A program made the translations under genes and the position numbers. DNA of 64,000 nucleotides from Limnanthes douglasii subsp. nivea. Taxonomy: Eukaryota; Streptophyta; Magnoliopsida; Brassicales; Limnanthaceae. Positions 11,190-22,657 of this stretch are shown in pieces; position 1 is the stretch's first letter; each line of letters opens with the position of its first letter. The notes under the pieces were generated by a model that was not told the origin of the DNA, ran no database searches, and saw only the letters and a list, made by a program, of their open reading frames with translations. Where the stretch lies: contig JAUPFV010000005.1 in the NCBI GenBank assembly GCA_036936605.1, positions 4,267,670-4,331,669 on the forward strand, written 5' to 3'.

Positions 11190-11468
11190 TGTAGGGACTA
11201 GGTCCCTGCTATAAAACAACAATACAGATACACTTACAGACACAAGTATGGAAGTGATAACCAATACAGATACACTTACAGACACAAGTATGGAAATGAT
11301 AACGGTCATTTCTAAGATCAAATATGGAAATGATAACGGTCCTTTCATAAGATTAATATGGAAATGATAACGGTCATTTCAAAGATCAACGTACACGGTT
11401 TGTCTCTTATATAGACAAATTACTAACGGTTTGATCTTATCTTACTAACTGACATAATAACACGTGTC
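11190..11468 (-). repeat. TRIM-1 5' LTR, rearranged
   Basis: Starts TGTAGGGACTAGGTCCCTGC beside the PBS. It carries an extra partial duplication (CAATACAGATACACTTACAG appears twice) and ends abruptly at CACGTGTCTG, where array sequence replaces the normal TTCAATGTTTATCCAACA end. Confidence 0.75.
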
Positions 11469-11510
11469 TGTTTCTCCGCTTGAGAAATGGCCGCCTTGCC
11501 GAAATGGCTG

Positions 11511-11697
11511 GATAACACTCACAAACGCAAGTATGGAAATGATAACGGTCATTTCTAAGATCAAATATGGAAATGATAACGGCCATTTCAAAGATCAAGG
11601 TACACGGTTTGTCTCTTATATAGACAAATTACTAACGGTTTGGTCTTATATGTCTAACTGACATAATAACACGTGTCTGTTCAATGTTTATCCAACA
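11511..11697 (-). repeat. Third, partial LTR of TRIM-1
   Basis: Begins inside the LTR at GATAACACTCAC and runs to the normal ATCCAACA end and the TCCAA target duplication. Suggests unequal recombination or template switching between element copies. Confidence 0.75.
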
Positions 11698-11702
11698 TCC
11701 AA

Positions 11703-11943
11703 ACCAAAAACTAAAAATATCTTGTTAAATAAAAAAGAAAAAAAAATATCTTTTAAAAACAACTATAATTTTTGTATTATTTACATAATATATAAAATTT
11801 TATTTATATAAATATAATAAAAGTCTAATAGACTTAAACCTTACTTTTTGATGATATATCATTTACCATATATATATATATCCAATATACATCAGCGATA
11901 TTCGATGATATTTTCTTTATATTTTTTTATGATATATCATTTA

Positions 11944-11978
<35 letters not shown>

Positions 11979-12215
11979 CGGTATATATTAGCGATATCCC
12001 ATATATTTTCCTAGTCATTAGAGTATACAGTTGGCCAAATTTTTGATCGAGTCTAGTACAAATATTTAACGAATTAACTATTTACATCTTTATATTGTTA
12101 GTGAAATAAATATAAATCATCATCAAAATACATAATAATTTAATTTATAAAAGTCAAGAGTAAAAAGAAGTAACCCACTATATTAAAGGATTCGTTAGAC
12201 ATTTAATGAACTAGA
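11703..12215. other. AT-rich interval with TA microsatellite (11945-11975)
   Basis: No gene is seen. It contains a (TA)n tract and two copies of ATGATATATCATTTACCATATA, and is shared with copy II, where the TA tract is far longer. Confidence 0.7.
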
Positions 12216-13210
12216 TTAAAACTTTAAGATCACCCAATAGATTGTAAAATTTATGTCTAGAGGATTCAAAGATCCTGCAGAAACATAACCACGCAAATCC
12301 AGAACAAAAAATACCACTACAGAAACATTGAAGTTCAGCTTAGGGAATCCACTGGCTTTAGCAAAATAAAATATGGGTTTAGATCTATTTGTCTTCGGAG
12401 GCCGACGAAATCTTGTCAATTCTTTTAACATTTTGTGGCTACGATAGATGTTTACTTTTTTATTAGCTTGATGACAAACGACTCCAACACGGGGATTGGA
12501 AAAGCAAGAGTTCCACAAACTCCATTTCCAAACTCCAGCCTGAAAACACATCTATCTCTACGGTTTTCAGTTTTAAAGCACTAAATAACTTTTTTTTCCT
12601 ACACTTAGCTTTTGAAGCGAAGAGGACACCTATAAATAACAAAATCGCATTAGATATACTAAGAAGGGCGTACTCTCTTCATCAGAAGAATGAGACTTAC
12701 CTCAAGATCACACCAAATATGCTCTAGAAGGCGTACTATCTTAATAAAAACAATCAGACTTATCACTTACCCCGACATTAATGGAAAGTGTACCCGAATT
12801 CGGAGAGTTAGAAATTAAATTCACTGCAAGATCTCGACTGAATCTCCAAAATCTAAATCTTCTAAGTGAAGATGCTGAATATCAACTAAAACACAAGGTT
12901 TGGTCTTAAGAGTTCGTCCACATTTTCTGAGCAATAGAGAATAACCTAAACTTTAATGTAAGTATAAAAAAGATAACGTGAAACGAAACAACTTAAATCA
13001 AGAAATAAAAGATTACCATGATATACTTTCCTCGCAATAAAAATACGTAAGCTTGTCGTAACAATTGTGGCCGTTCAAATACAACAATGGATGCATGAAC
13101 AAGTGATTTAGTTTCGAAAACAATCCTTCAAACACGAAAAACTCAAGCTTGGGAGCATTAATATTAAAAATTTCATAAACACCGTCCATTTCTCTCAAAC
13201 TCAAATATTT
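12216..13210 (-). pseudogene. F-box/LRR/FBD gene relic I, 5' end lost to copia-1
   Basis: The 13210-13017 exon tail encodes REMDGVYEIFNINAPKLEFF and ends at a good donor (G|GTAATC, 13016). A middle exon, about 12926-12771, encodes IQHLHLEDLDFGDSVEIL. The last exon from about 12629 encodes LKTVEIDVFSGWSLEMEFVE, matching the FBD tail of plant F-box proteins. F-box proteins recruit substrates to SCF ubiquitin ligases. The F-box itself is missing because copia-1 begins at 13211 within the LRR exon. The paralogue at 41235-42050 shows the uninterrupted exon (KYLSLGKMDGVYEFFNIRAP). Confidence 0.7.
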
Positions 13211-13469
13211 TGTAGGGAAAAAATCCCAGAGATAAACAGCAATGTAGATAACCTTAACAGACAGACTAATATATATTTATAGAGATAAACAAGAAGCGCG
13301 GAAATGTTAACTTCATTCCAAATATCAATACAGGGGTCTGTTCTTTTATATAGAAAATAGAGACAAACTGTTCAATCTTATCTAAATAACTACCCTAATA
13401 ACTGATATTATACACGTCATAAACTTGACAATACGTATTCAAACCAACTAGTTTAGATTACTTCCAACA
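13211..13469 (-). repeat. copia-1 3' LTR (259 bp)
   Basis: TGTAGGGAAAAAATCCC at one end and TTACTTCCAACA at the other. Aligns along its length with 42863-43109. The PPT ACAGGGGAGAA (minus strand, 13470-13480) touches it. Confidence 0.88.
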
Positions 13470-13473
13470 TTCT

Positions 13474-14934
13474 CCCCTGTAAGCTAAACTCCAACCTGCA
13501 GGTTCTTCATGTCCAGTAAATCTCGCATATTTTCGAACTTTCACAGTGGTCATCGCTTTAGTTAAAACGTCAGCACGCTGCTCCCATGTACTTATGTGCT
13601 TGACAATAATCTTTCCACGCTCTACACATTCACGGATGAAATGATAGTGGATATCAATATGTTTACTTCTTCCGTGGAAAACTGGATTTTTTCCCAAATC
13701 AATGGCAGAACGATTGTCTATATATATCACGACTAAAGAGTGCTTTACATCGGTTATTTGACTAAGTAACTTGCTCAACCACACATCTTGACATGCTGCC
13801 GCTGTAGCAGCCATGAATTCAGCTTTCCATGATGACAACGCGACACATTGCTTCTTTTGTGAGACCCAAGTAATTAAAATTTCATTCAAGTAGAAAGCCA
13901 TGCCACCTGTGCTTTTTCTATCCTTAAGATTACCAGCTAGGTCGCTATCTGAGTAGCCGGACAATAAATAATTTCCAGACCCACTTGAATATACTAACCC
14001 AAAGTTGATAGTTCCTTTCACGTAACGCAAGATACGTTTAACTGCATTCATATTCAATTTCATGTACCTACTAACTACACCAAAAAAGTAAGCAATATCC
14101 GGACGATTATGAACCAAATACCTCAACCCACCAATTAAGCTCTTAAATTTCGTGAAGTTCACTGCTTTCCCCTTTTCATCTTTATCAATCTGTATTTTTG
14201 GCTCCATAGGATACTTTACGGCATTGCACGACCCTATACCAGCTTTGTCAAGTAACTTCTTGGCATAACTTGCTTGTTTAAGGTCAATATATCCCTGCCC
14301 CTAACTCACTTCGATACCCATATAGTAAGATAATCTCCCGAGATCACTCATCTCAAATTCTGCACTCATTTGCCTCTTAAACTTACTAATGTTTGCGACA
14401 CTAGTCCCTGTGACCAATAGATCATCCACGTATACTCCAATAATCATAACTTCATTACCTTCCCTCCTTGTATATACTGCATGTTCATATGGAAACTTAG
14501 GGAAGCCCAACTCTTCAACACACTTACTTAACTTGGCATACCAAGCTCGTGGTGCCTTCCTTAACCCATATAGAGCCTTCACAAACTTATAGATAAAGTG
14601 TTCCTTACCCTTTTTTAAAAAACCCTCAAGTTGACACACATAGACAAGTTCTTGTAAATCCCCATTAAGAAGTGCGGATTTTAAATCCAAGTGATTCACT
14701 TCCCAATCATTCTTGGCGGCAAGCGCTAACAGTAATCCTACCGTTTCTAAGCGAGCAACTGGGGCAAAGATCTCTTCAAAGTATATTCCCTCTTGTTGAA
14801 CATAGCCCTTTTTCTACAACTCTAGATTTGTGCTTGATAATATGTCCATATGCATCACTCTCTAGTTTGTAGACCCATTTCAGCCCTATGGCTTTATGCC
14901 CAGGTGGTAGCTCTACCAATTTCTATGTATTGTT
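13474..14934 (-). pseudogene. copia-1 reverse transcriptase and RNase H
   Basis: RT starts about 14930 with LPPGHKAIGLKWVYKL and continues through NHLDLKSALLNGDLQE, LYGLRKAPRAWYAKL and the catalytic VYVDDLLVTG. A stop at about 14301 follows YYMGIEVS. RNase H then runs from 14207 with YLVHNRPDIAYFFGVVSRYM, the GYSDSDLAGN motif, and the typical copia end KHISTWEQRADVLTKA, finishing at 13458 just inside the LTR. Several stops remain, so it is inactive. Confidence 0.88.
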
Positions 14935-16812
14935 CTATCCTATAGCAGCAATTTCACTTTTTATAGCTTCCACCCATGCAGGCTCTGTCATAGCTTGTTC
15001 GTAATTACTAGGCTCGTCAACACCAAGTAGAAAAAGCTCATCTTCTAACTCTACTTCATGTTTCATCATAAATATCACTGAGTAGACAAAATTTTCTAGG
15101 CTGTTCACTCCCATTACTCTCACTGCTACTGCTTGAGTCTGTGTGCCACTACTCAGGTCCTCAACATCTGTTTGAGGACCAGCTATTTGTGATCCCATAG
15201 AATCAATGCTTTCATTCTTCGGTGTAACTGGTTATTCTTCAACTGAACCATCAACCACATCTTTTGTACGTATGTCGAGCACAGTGAAGTTACCAGGGTG
15301 TACAAACCCTTCTTCTTGCTGTTTCTCCCATTCCCATCCTCTAGCCTCATCAAAGATGACCTATCCGCTTACAAGAATTTTCCCGTTGACTGGATCGTAA
15401 AGTCTACATTCCTTTGTGCCAGGCTCTCTACCCAGATACACTACCATTTTACTACGATTGTCAAGCTTCTGGGTGTGTACACTAGGCACCTTCATGTGTG
15501 CTACACAACCAAATATTCGAATATGTCCAATATCTGGTTTATTTTCAGTCCATACCTCATATGGCATCTTTCCTGATAAAGCTCGAGTAGGTAGGCGATT
15601 TAATATGTAAACAGCATGACGAGCAGTTTCTCCCCAAAAGTTGTAAGGTAGTTGTTTTTCTTTCAAAAAACTGCGTATCATTGCTACTACTGTTATGTTT
15701 CTTCTTTCGACAACCCCATTCTCATGCGGTGAGTAAGGACCACTGAAATGCCTATTAATCCCTGTATCTTCACAATAAGAAGTAAATAACTTTGAAGTGA
15801 ATTCACCTCCTCTGTCCGTTCTCAAAACTTTTATTTTCTTCGCTGTAATTTTTCTACCAAAGCTCAAAATTTCTTGAATGCCTCTAGTGCTTCGTCTTTT
15901 CTTGCTGAAATCATCGACTAGTAGAAAGAAGTATTTATTTCATCCTTTTGTTATAGGAGAAATTGGCCCACACAAGTCTCCATGTACCAACTCAAGCATT
16001 TCTTTTGCGTTGAAATTAGCCTGACCTAGAAATGGCTTCCTCGTCTGTTTTGACAATAGACAGCCAGTGCAGACTTCTTTTGGTTGAATAATCTCCGGTA
16101 GGCCATACACCATCCTGTTCTTTGATAACAATACCATAGCTTGAAAATTAACATGCCCAAGGCGTGAATGCCATAACCATGATAAATTCTCTATTTTAGA
16201 AAATAAGCACATAGATTTATTTATTTCAGCAATAACCTTATACAATCTATTAGCTGATCTTTTAAACTTCACAAGGAGACGTCTCTTGTCATCGTATATA
16301 GATAAGTATTCACCACTAAGTACCACCTTATTTCCAGTTTCTGATAATTGACCAAGACTCACAATATTATTACGTAGACTAGGAATATAATATACCTCTT
16401 TGAAGACCAGTTCCTCCCCGTTTTTGCTTTTGAACGTCACAGAGCCCTTTCTTTTGATTTCCACTGTAGAACCATCACCAAATCTAACACGCCCAGTTAC
16501 CCTTTCATCCAATTCTTTAAACTTCGAGCGTTGTCCCGTCATGTGGTTACTAGCGCCACTGTCTAGATACCACATGTTTGAATCAGCTTTTGTACCTCTA
16601 TCTTTGTTTAGTTTTAATACCACATTGTTCTCGTTCAATAATAACTCGTTCTCTTTATCTTCTCTGTCTTCTGCCATCAGAAGTGCAGGTTCCTCATTTT
16701 GTACTGCCAAATTTACCTCTTGCTTTTTCTCTCTGCGTGGCTTTCTACACTCAGCTGCGTAGTGCCCGTAAAAACTACAATTCCAACATCTTACTTTAGT
16801 CTTGTCGCGCAC
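14935..16812 (-). pseudogene. copia-1 gag zinc knuckle, protease and integrase
   Basis: At 16812 the frame opens with CCHC knuckle CWNCSFYGHYAAEC. The protease site is WYLDSGASNHM. The pre-integrase HHCC domain (LWHSRLGHVNFQ ... CTGCLLSKQ) and integrase start LVHGDLCGPI follow. After a break near 15900, integrase continues with VLRTDRGGEFTSKLF (second D) and PHENGVVERRN (E) to 15361. 15350-14935 is the acidic linker before RT. Confidence 0.88.
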
Positions 16813-17579
16813 TGCACGTCCACCTTGGTAATTGACAGTACCTCGATTCCTCTGGTATTATATTTAAAATTTAAATTTGGACTAATAGATAAATAAAATC
16901 ATATTTTGGTAAGTAAAACCTATTTAACATTGGTCTTATTCATAAATTGTATATATTTTATATCCCGATATGTATAAATCCATAATTTTATATTAATTTA
17001 AAGTTAATTTAAATTAATAAAAAAAAATTAACTATAGATTATAGATTATTTCCTCCCCTTCATAATAATTATAATAATTGTTGTTCCAAGAAATTAGACA
17101 AATATTATATATCTAATAATTATTTTTTCACTTGTAAAAGTATAAATCAAAATAAATTTAATTACACAAATATAAATACATGTTATAATTATTTTTTTAC
17201 TCATAAAAATATAAATCAAAATAAATTTAATTGGTAAAAAAATAACTCTACAATTGATTTTGGTGGTTAAAAAATAAAATAAATATATCTAATACTTATT
17301 AAAATTTAAAAACCGTGGAATTTTGATACGTGAATTATTAATATCAAGATAGGATAAAAATAAAAATCTAATTATTCTAAGATTACGTAAAGATTTTAAT
17401 TATATATTTGAAAATATTGGGTTTTTCTATTTGAGGATTTTGTTATTTTTTTATTTAATTCTTTTTCTTTCAGATATTGGGAATAGACATAGGCCCATTT
17501 GACTAGATACATAGATTAAATTCAACCGGTTTGAATTAAATCAAATTTAAAACAAAAAGAGGTGTCTAAAACAAATTTG

Positions 17580-18330
17580 TGCCACTTTAGACATGAGAGA
17601 GACGAGCTTCACCGAGTTCGAAAATTAGTTTACCCAGGAGGTCACCAAGATGAATATGAAGCCTACCAAAGCTATCTAGAAGAAGACGAGTATTTGCTTC
17701 CCAAGAAAATAACCAGAAGCTTTGTTGGATGAAGAAATTTGATGCCCAAGAAAATAACAGAAGCTTTGCTGGAAGAAGAAAATAACTTCATAAACAATCC
17801 CCAGGTGTGTTAATCCAAATATTCTATTCTGATAGACCAAGTTCCTAGGATTTCGAGAAGGATACTCACCCTGAGTCTATTAGGAGCTAGGTCATTGTTA
17901 AAATCTAGATTAAAGCCTCTGTTGAGAGTAAGTTTAGAAATCCAATCTACTGCAACATTTTGTTCCCTGAAGATATGAGTGATGTTTATTGAAAGAAGTT
18001 ATCAGTGATCTGCAACATTTGATGATATGTTCCAGATACCAAGGAGAGTTACCCCTTAGAATCATCTCAGTAAGGAGTTTCAATTCTATTTCTATATCTA
18101 GAAGAGTAATACATCTTGCATGATAGAGCCTAAGCCCATCTAATAAAGCACTGATTCTGCCACAATTGAGGATTGTTTACCGTAAAGTTTTCCATAACCA
18201 ACCAGCAGATTACCATGTTGATCCCGAATAAGACCCGCCCCCCCCCCCCCCACTTTCTTCCCACTTTATTTCAGAGAAAGAGCCAATCTGAGTTTGTTTA
18301 AGTGATTTATACAGCCCAAGTGATGAACAA
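17580..18330 (-). pseudogene. LINE-1 RNase H (RVT_3 type) fragment
   Basis: Translation gives NQHGNLLVGYGKLYGKQSSI followed by an AES motif, and further down DLLGKLIFELGEARLSHV, as in the C-terminal RNase H of plant L1 elements. The DGA-containing segment is missing here, whereas the second copy at 63700 retains KLNSDGASCY. Confidence 0.6.
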
Positions 18331-20400
18331 TCCCTGAGTCTTTTCCCCAATGTTTTCTTTTCAGTATATTTGCTTGATCAAGCCCATAGATTATATGAAT
18401 AACTTGATCAATCATGGAATTAATTTATATATCTTGATCCATATGCTTTATTTTATTCCTTGTTGACCATATAATCGATGAGATATCAACATGGAGATTT
18501 TTTTTTGATGTGAGTGTCTCTTTTTGAAAACCAAAACCAGTTTATGAGCATCTGAGGGTAGGAAATTTTCTTCTGATTAGAATGTTGAACATAGAAGAAA
18601 AATATAACTAGACTTCCTACACCTTGGAGAGTTCAATATGTTTCAGTATTTTCACAATGTTGGCATTTTGATGTCATTTGAAAACCTTTTCTCTGTAAAA
18701 TATAATCAGCTGATAGCCAATTGTAAATAATTCTCCAAGCCAAGAAAGAACACTTTTTAGGTATGATAGTGTTCCATATTTTCTTGAAAAGATTTGATTT
18801 GTTGAATTTTTTTGCCTAATGAACTTTCATGTGTTTTTGGTACTGAAATTTCTAGTAGAAGACAAAGCCCACATGATAAAATCTTTGGATAAATTCAAAG
18901 AGATTTTCTTTATTTTTTCAATTGTTGAAGTAGGGAAAGTACCTTGAAGTCTAGCCATTTCCCATCGATCCAGTACTCTTTTACTTGAGTAGGATAGAAC
19001 CATATCCTGTTATTAGTAGAGTTAAAAAGGATGAATGGATTTGGGGTGCACCAACGATCAATCCAGAAATACACTATTCCTTCATCAACATTCCAGTAAA
19101 TATAAGATTCAATATTGTCTTTGGTGTTAAATATTCTTTTCTAAACCTTAGCGCACATACTTTGTTTAGGAACAGTGATTGAATGATAGGAATTACAGTA
19201 GATTGAGGCCATGAGTCTTGCCCATAAGGTGTTTTGTTCTCTGAAGATTAGCCACAGCTTGTATGACTAGGATTCCTGGATATCTTCAAGGTCTCTTAAA
19301 GTGAGCCCTCCATCTTCATAAGGCCTGCATAGTTTAGACCAATAAGCCTAGTATATATTATGGTTGTTTTATGGAGAACCCTATATGAATCTATTGCAAA
19401 GAGTATTGATACGCTGGTTTGTAGTTTTAGGTAGGATAACATGTTGAAGAGTATAAATAGGAATTGTATTTAGGAAATTTGGAACAAAAGTAAGCCTACC
19501 TCCAAATGATAAATGAATATTATCCTAGTCCATAATCCTTTATTTGATTCTACTGATAATATTTTCAAAGTTATTGACTCTTTTATTGTTGTTGATAATA
19601 GTTCCAAGATAAGCTAGAGGGAAAAAAATTGTGTTTAAATCCCATAATTTGTTACAGATTACGAATTCTAGAACATATCATTTTTGTAGGCACGATGATC
19701 TTTGATTTTTTCATTATTTATTGCTTGACCTGATCTTTCTTGATAATGAATCAGGAAATGTTGGTGATTGAAGAAGAATTACCATTGTAGAAGACTATAA
19801 AATCATCCGCGAAGGCCAAACAAGGTACACATTTATCTCCCCTGTTCTTAAATCTTAATAAAGGATCCAGAGTAACCATTTGGTTGAGACCTTTGACCAA
19901 ATACTCTTCAACAATTATAAACAAACTTAGAGATAAATGATATTCCTACCTTAAGCCTTTGGTAGATTTAAAATAGCATTCCAGTTCACTATTTATTATG
20001 ATGGATGAATGAATGTTGTTGATGTTCTTGAGAATTAGGTTTTGGAATTGATTCAGATAAAACATTTCTTCCTCTAGTCTTGTAATTCAGATAAAAGAAG
20101 AACTATTTCATAATCAATATATTTTCATGAATGCTTCTGTTTTTTTACAAAAGCCTCATGTTCTTCAGATATGATTTTAGGTAATAAAGTTGCTAGTCTA
20201 TTATTGATCACTTTAGATGTAATTTTGTTAAAAATAGTAGTCAGACTAATAGGTCTGAAATTTTTGCATGCCTTTGGAGAATCTAATTTGGGATTAGGCA
20301 TATAGAAGTAGCATGAACACATGAAGGAATAAGGTTTCCTCTAAAAATTTCTCTGATTGCTTCACATCGATATTTTTAATAATTTCCCAGCAAATTTGAA
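18331..20400 (-). pseudogene. LINE-1 reverse transcriptase
   Basis: The RT N-terminal block is at 20322-20125 (CKNFRPISLTTIFNKITSKV, NNRLATLLPKIISEEHEAFV). The catalytic region, about 19990-19780, reads STKGLR, LSLSLFIIVEEYLVKGLN and LAFADDFIVFYNG, with FADD as the active site. Frames shift repeatedly between blocks. RT copies its RNA at the nicked target. Confidence 0.8.
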
Positions 20401-20799
20401 AGAAGTAGCCATTAATTCCATCAGGACAAGCAAATTCGTAGTATTTAGAGATTTGATAGACATAAAGATCTCTGCATCTTCAGGAATGGACATTAACATC
20501 TTATTATCTTCAGTTGTAATCAGATTAGGATAATATTTAAAATATATTCTTTCTCTTTTTTATCATGAGGCTCTGTTAATAAAGCTTTGAAGTAGTTTTC
20601 AGCTGAGATTCCAATAGAAAACTGGTCATTAAGCCATTCAGTTTCATCTCTGTTTCTCGTAATCTTATTCCTCCTATTTTGTTTTTTACAAATTTGTGGA
20701 AGGTTGTTGTATATCTGTCATTATCCCTTAGCCATTTAGAATTAGCTTTTGTTTTTTATCTCAGTAGCTCTCTTCTCTAGCCAGCAGCTCAAGATGATC

Positions 20800-21720
20800 C
20801 GGTTTCGATTTTTCCAGAAGAGTTTTATCAGTACAAGAGTTAGACTACTGGTAATTAGCCTCATGGAACTTTACTTCATCTTCTATCTACTTTAAGCCAT
20901 CAAATACATTTCCAAATGTGTTTGTGTTCCAAAGTTTTAGCCTAGCTTTCAATTTTTTCATCTTAGTCCAAATAACATGAATAGAGTTGCCATGAATTTC
21001 GTATTTCCAGATCTTTTTAACCATCTTTAGAAATCCATCATACCTTGTCCACATATTAAGAAATTTAAAAGAGGATTTGATCTGACGTGTATTGGTGCAT
21101 ATTGTTATGCATATGAAAGAATGGTATGAACATGTTTTTTCCAGATGCTTGATAGTTGTATTTTCAAAATAGCTCAACCAAGCAGTGTTGTATAAAGTCT
21201 GATCTAGCCTTTTCTATTTTCTGTTAATTATCATGCTGTTAAATTCATATATGCTTCTAGTACATGTGATTATACAGGAACGTTGTTCACCATGATTTAA
21301 AAGTGGTTGAATTTACCAAGCACAATCATTCCTTAGAAGGATCATCAAAAGATTTAATCGAGTCAGAGAGCAGGAATCTTTGATTTCTTTTATATTTTCT
21401 ATATCCAATTGTAACTCTGAAATCCTTGTTAAGAGAATTATGTTTTACATTCAAGTGAAGCATTTGATCCTCATTTTCTAATGTGTTGACAATTAAATCA
21501 GAGTTACACATTACCTATATTTTGTTACTGACATTTCCAGTAGACCATAAATAATCCATCTTATTTGCAATAGTATCCAAATGAGATTGTGAGATCATTG
21601 GCTCTTGTAAGGCCATAAAACTTGTTTTTTCTGATCTTTTGAGGGATTTCAACCTTCTCAAGATCTCTTTATTTCTCAAACCCCTTACATTCTAATTGAT
21701 GATGGATATATTCATTTAGA
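20800..21720 (-). pseudogene. LINE-1 endonuclease (exonuclease/endonuclease/phosphatase family)
   Basis: The N-terminus, about 21700-21590, reads NVRGLRNKEILRRLKSLKRS then FMALQEPMISQSHLD; the LQE glutamate is a metal ligand in this family. The C-terminal half continues to 20887 (KMKKLKARLKLWNTNTFGN). A 60-bp deletion at 21230 compared with the second copy at 22801-22860 is visible. Many stops. Confidence 0.72.
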
Positions 21721-22157
21721 TGAGCTGTGAAAGGTTTTATACTATCTTTCATTTGCATGAACTTGGATGTTACAGGATATTTAGGTATTTTCATATTCTT
21801 CTTTTCCACCTTTTTCAAATCTCTAACCTTTTGTGATTTTTTATATCTAGGAGAGCACTATAGGCTTTCTATAACCTTTTGAGAGAATGAACTTCATTAA
21901 TGAATGTCTCAGTTTCTTTGATAGAAGGGAAGAGGTCTTCTTTTTCAATGAGTTGTAATGCTGCAATGATTTCAGGGTCATTGGTTTTGATTGGGCCAAT
22001 GATTTTAGTACCATGATCATTTGAATATTTTTGAATGTTGTTCTTTGTCTCCTTTTTTAAAGGGAATTTGACGGGGACTACATTTTGTCAAGATTGTTTG
22101 CATTATGATTTGTGTTGTTTCCATTGGTATTTTTGGGAAATATAGTATCAATATTGA

Positions 22158-22655
22158 AGGTAGTATTAGAAATTTTTTAAGCCCCGATAGTATTGTCGCG
22201 GACTGTGTGGCATACATTTTTATTATATTTGTAGTTTTTTTAAAAAAAAGAATTAACAATTTAGCTTTTCTTACCTTACTCAACATTGATTTTTTAGCCT
22301 TGTTAGCAACTTCAATTTCAGCTTTCAGTATATCGATTTTTCATTTTCATTTAGGTTTTTGAGGTTTTAAGTTGAGAAATTTGCTTGTCTTTTAATTTGA
22401 AGTTATTTTCAAGACTTAGTTTATCCCATGACCATCGGTTTTTAATTATAACGGCGTCTCGATCGTTTAACTTTTGTTGTAATTACATCAATCTTTCAAA
22501 AAATTGAATCGAAAGATTGATGTAATATGTAAAATCTTCATTTTATCACAAATGAATTGTTTGATGGCAAGAATGATGGAGTTGAAGAAGATCAATAAGA
22601 ATAGTTTATCAATGAACATAAATTAGTTTTAAAATGAAAAGATATTAAAAATAGG
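22158..22655. repeat. ~495-bp dispersed repeat with perfect hairpin, copy 1
   Basis: Starts near TTTTTAAGCCCCGATAGTA and ends AAAAATAGGTTA; copy 2 is at 35066-35560. Both breakpoints are sharp. It carries a perfect 16-bp stem, ATTACATCAATCTTTC and its complement (22482-22497, 22511-22526), with a 13-base loop. Either the LINE 5' region or a separate small element. Confidence 0.7.
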
Positions 22656-22657
22656 TT

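Larger units (their letters stand above)
10481..11697 (-). mobile_element. TRIM-1: small non-autonomous LTR retrotransposon
   Basis: Bounded by TGTAGGGACT and ATCCAACA and flanked by the perfect 5-bp duplication TCCAA (10476-10480 and 11698-11702). Copy II of the duplicated segment has the uninterrupted site near 53370. Minus-strand order is LTR, initiator-Met-type PBS, short internal region with a 35-bp tandem array, PPT, LTR. No protein domain fits inside. The 1.2-kb size and structure match a terminal-repeat retrotransposon in miniature that depends on an autonomous copia partner. The right LTR side is complex: a truncated LTR (11190-11468), a scrap of the array, then a partial third LTR (11511-11697). 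Confidence 0.85.
9125..13018. repeat. Segmental duplication, copy I
   Basis: Collinear with 52054-56200 at high similarity over the low-complexity tract, the AATTAATTC-rich stretch, the TA repeats and the 3' exons of an F-box gene. The only large differences are TRIM-1 here (10481-11697) and TRIM-2 plus local tandem duplications there. The left boundary is hidden by the gypsy-1 insertion. Between 9480 and 10475 no gene is seen: the sequence is AT-rich with many short CACCAATTAATT motifs. Confidence 0.85.
13211..16855 (-). mobile_element. Ty1/copia retrotransposon copia-1, 3' half
   Basis: Minus-strand order from right to left: gag zinc knuckle, protease, integrase, RT, RNase H, PPT, 3' LTR. 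It sits in F-box exon I; the bases before the LTR are TATTT. The element ends abruptly at 16855 against LINE-type sequence, so most of gag and the 5' LTR are absent here. Those parts, from the same family, occur at 42205-43109. Confidence 0.9.
16856..22655 (-). mobile_element. L1-like non-LTR retrotransposon (LINE-1) with RNase H domain
   Basis: Read on the minus strand: AT-rich 5' part, endonuclease, RT and RNase H, then a long AT-rich 3' region ending near 16856. It is littered with stops. The 16856-18500 end is shared with 62296 to the window end, so both are copies of one LINE family with its 3' region. Bases 16856-17560 hold no ORF. A C-run (18237-18252) marks a small deletion in the RNase H. 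Confidence 0.75.

Noticed and set aside
22017..22362. Overlapping ORFs on both strands near 22 kb as genes
   Set aside because: Both are short, sit in LINE-type AT-rich sequence, and the copy at 35066 does not keep either frame intact.
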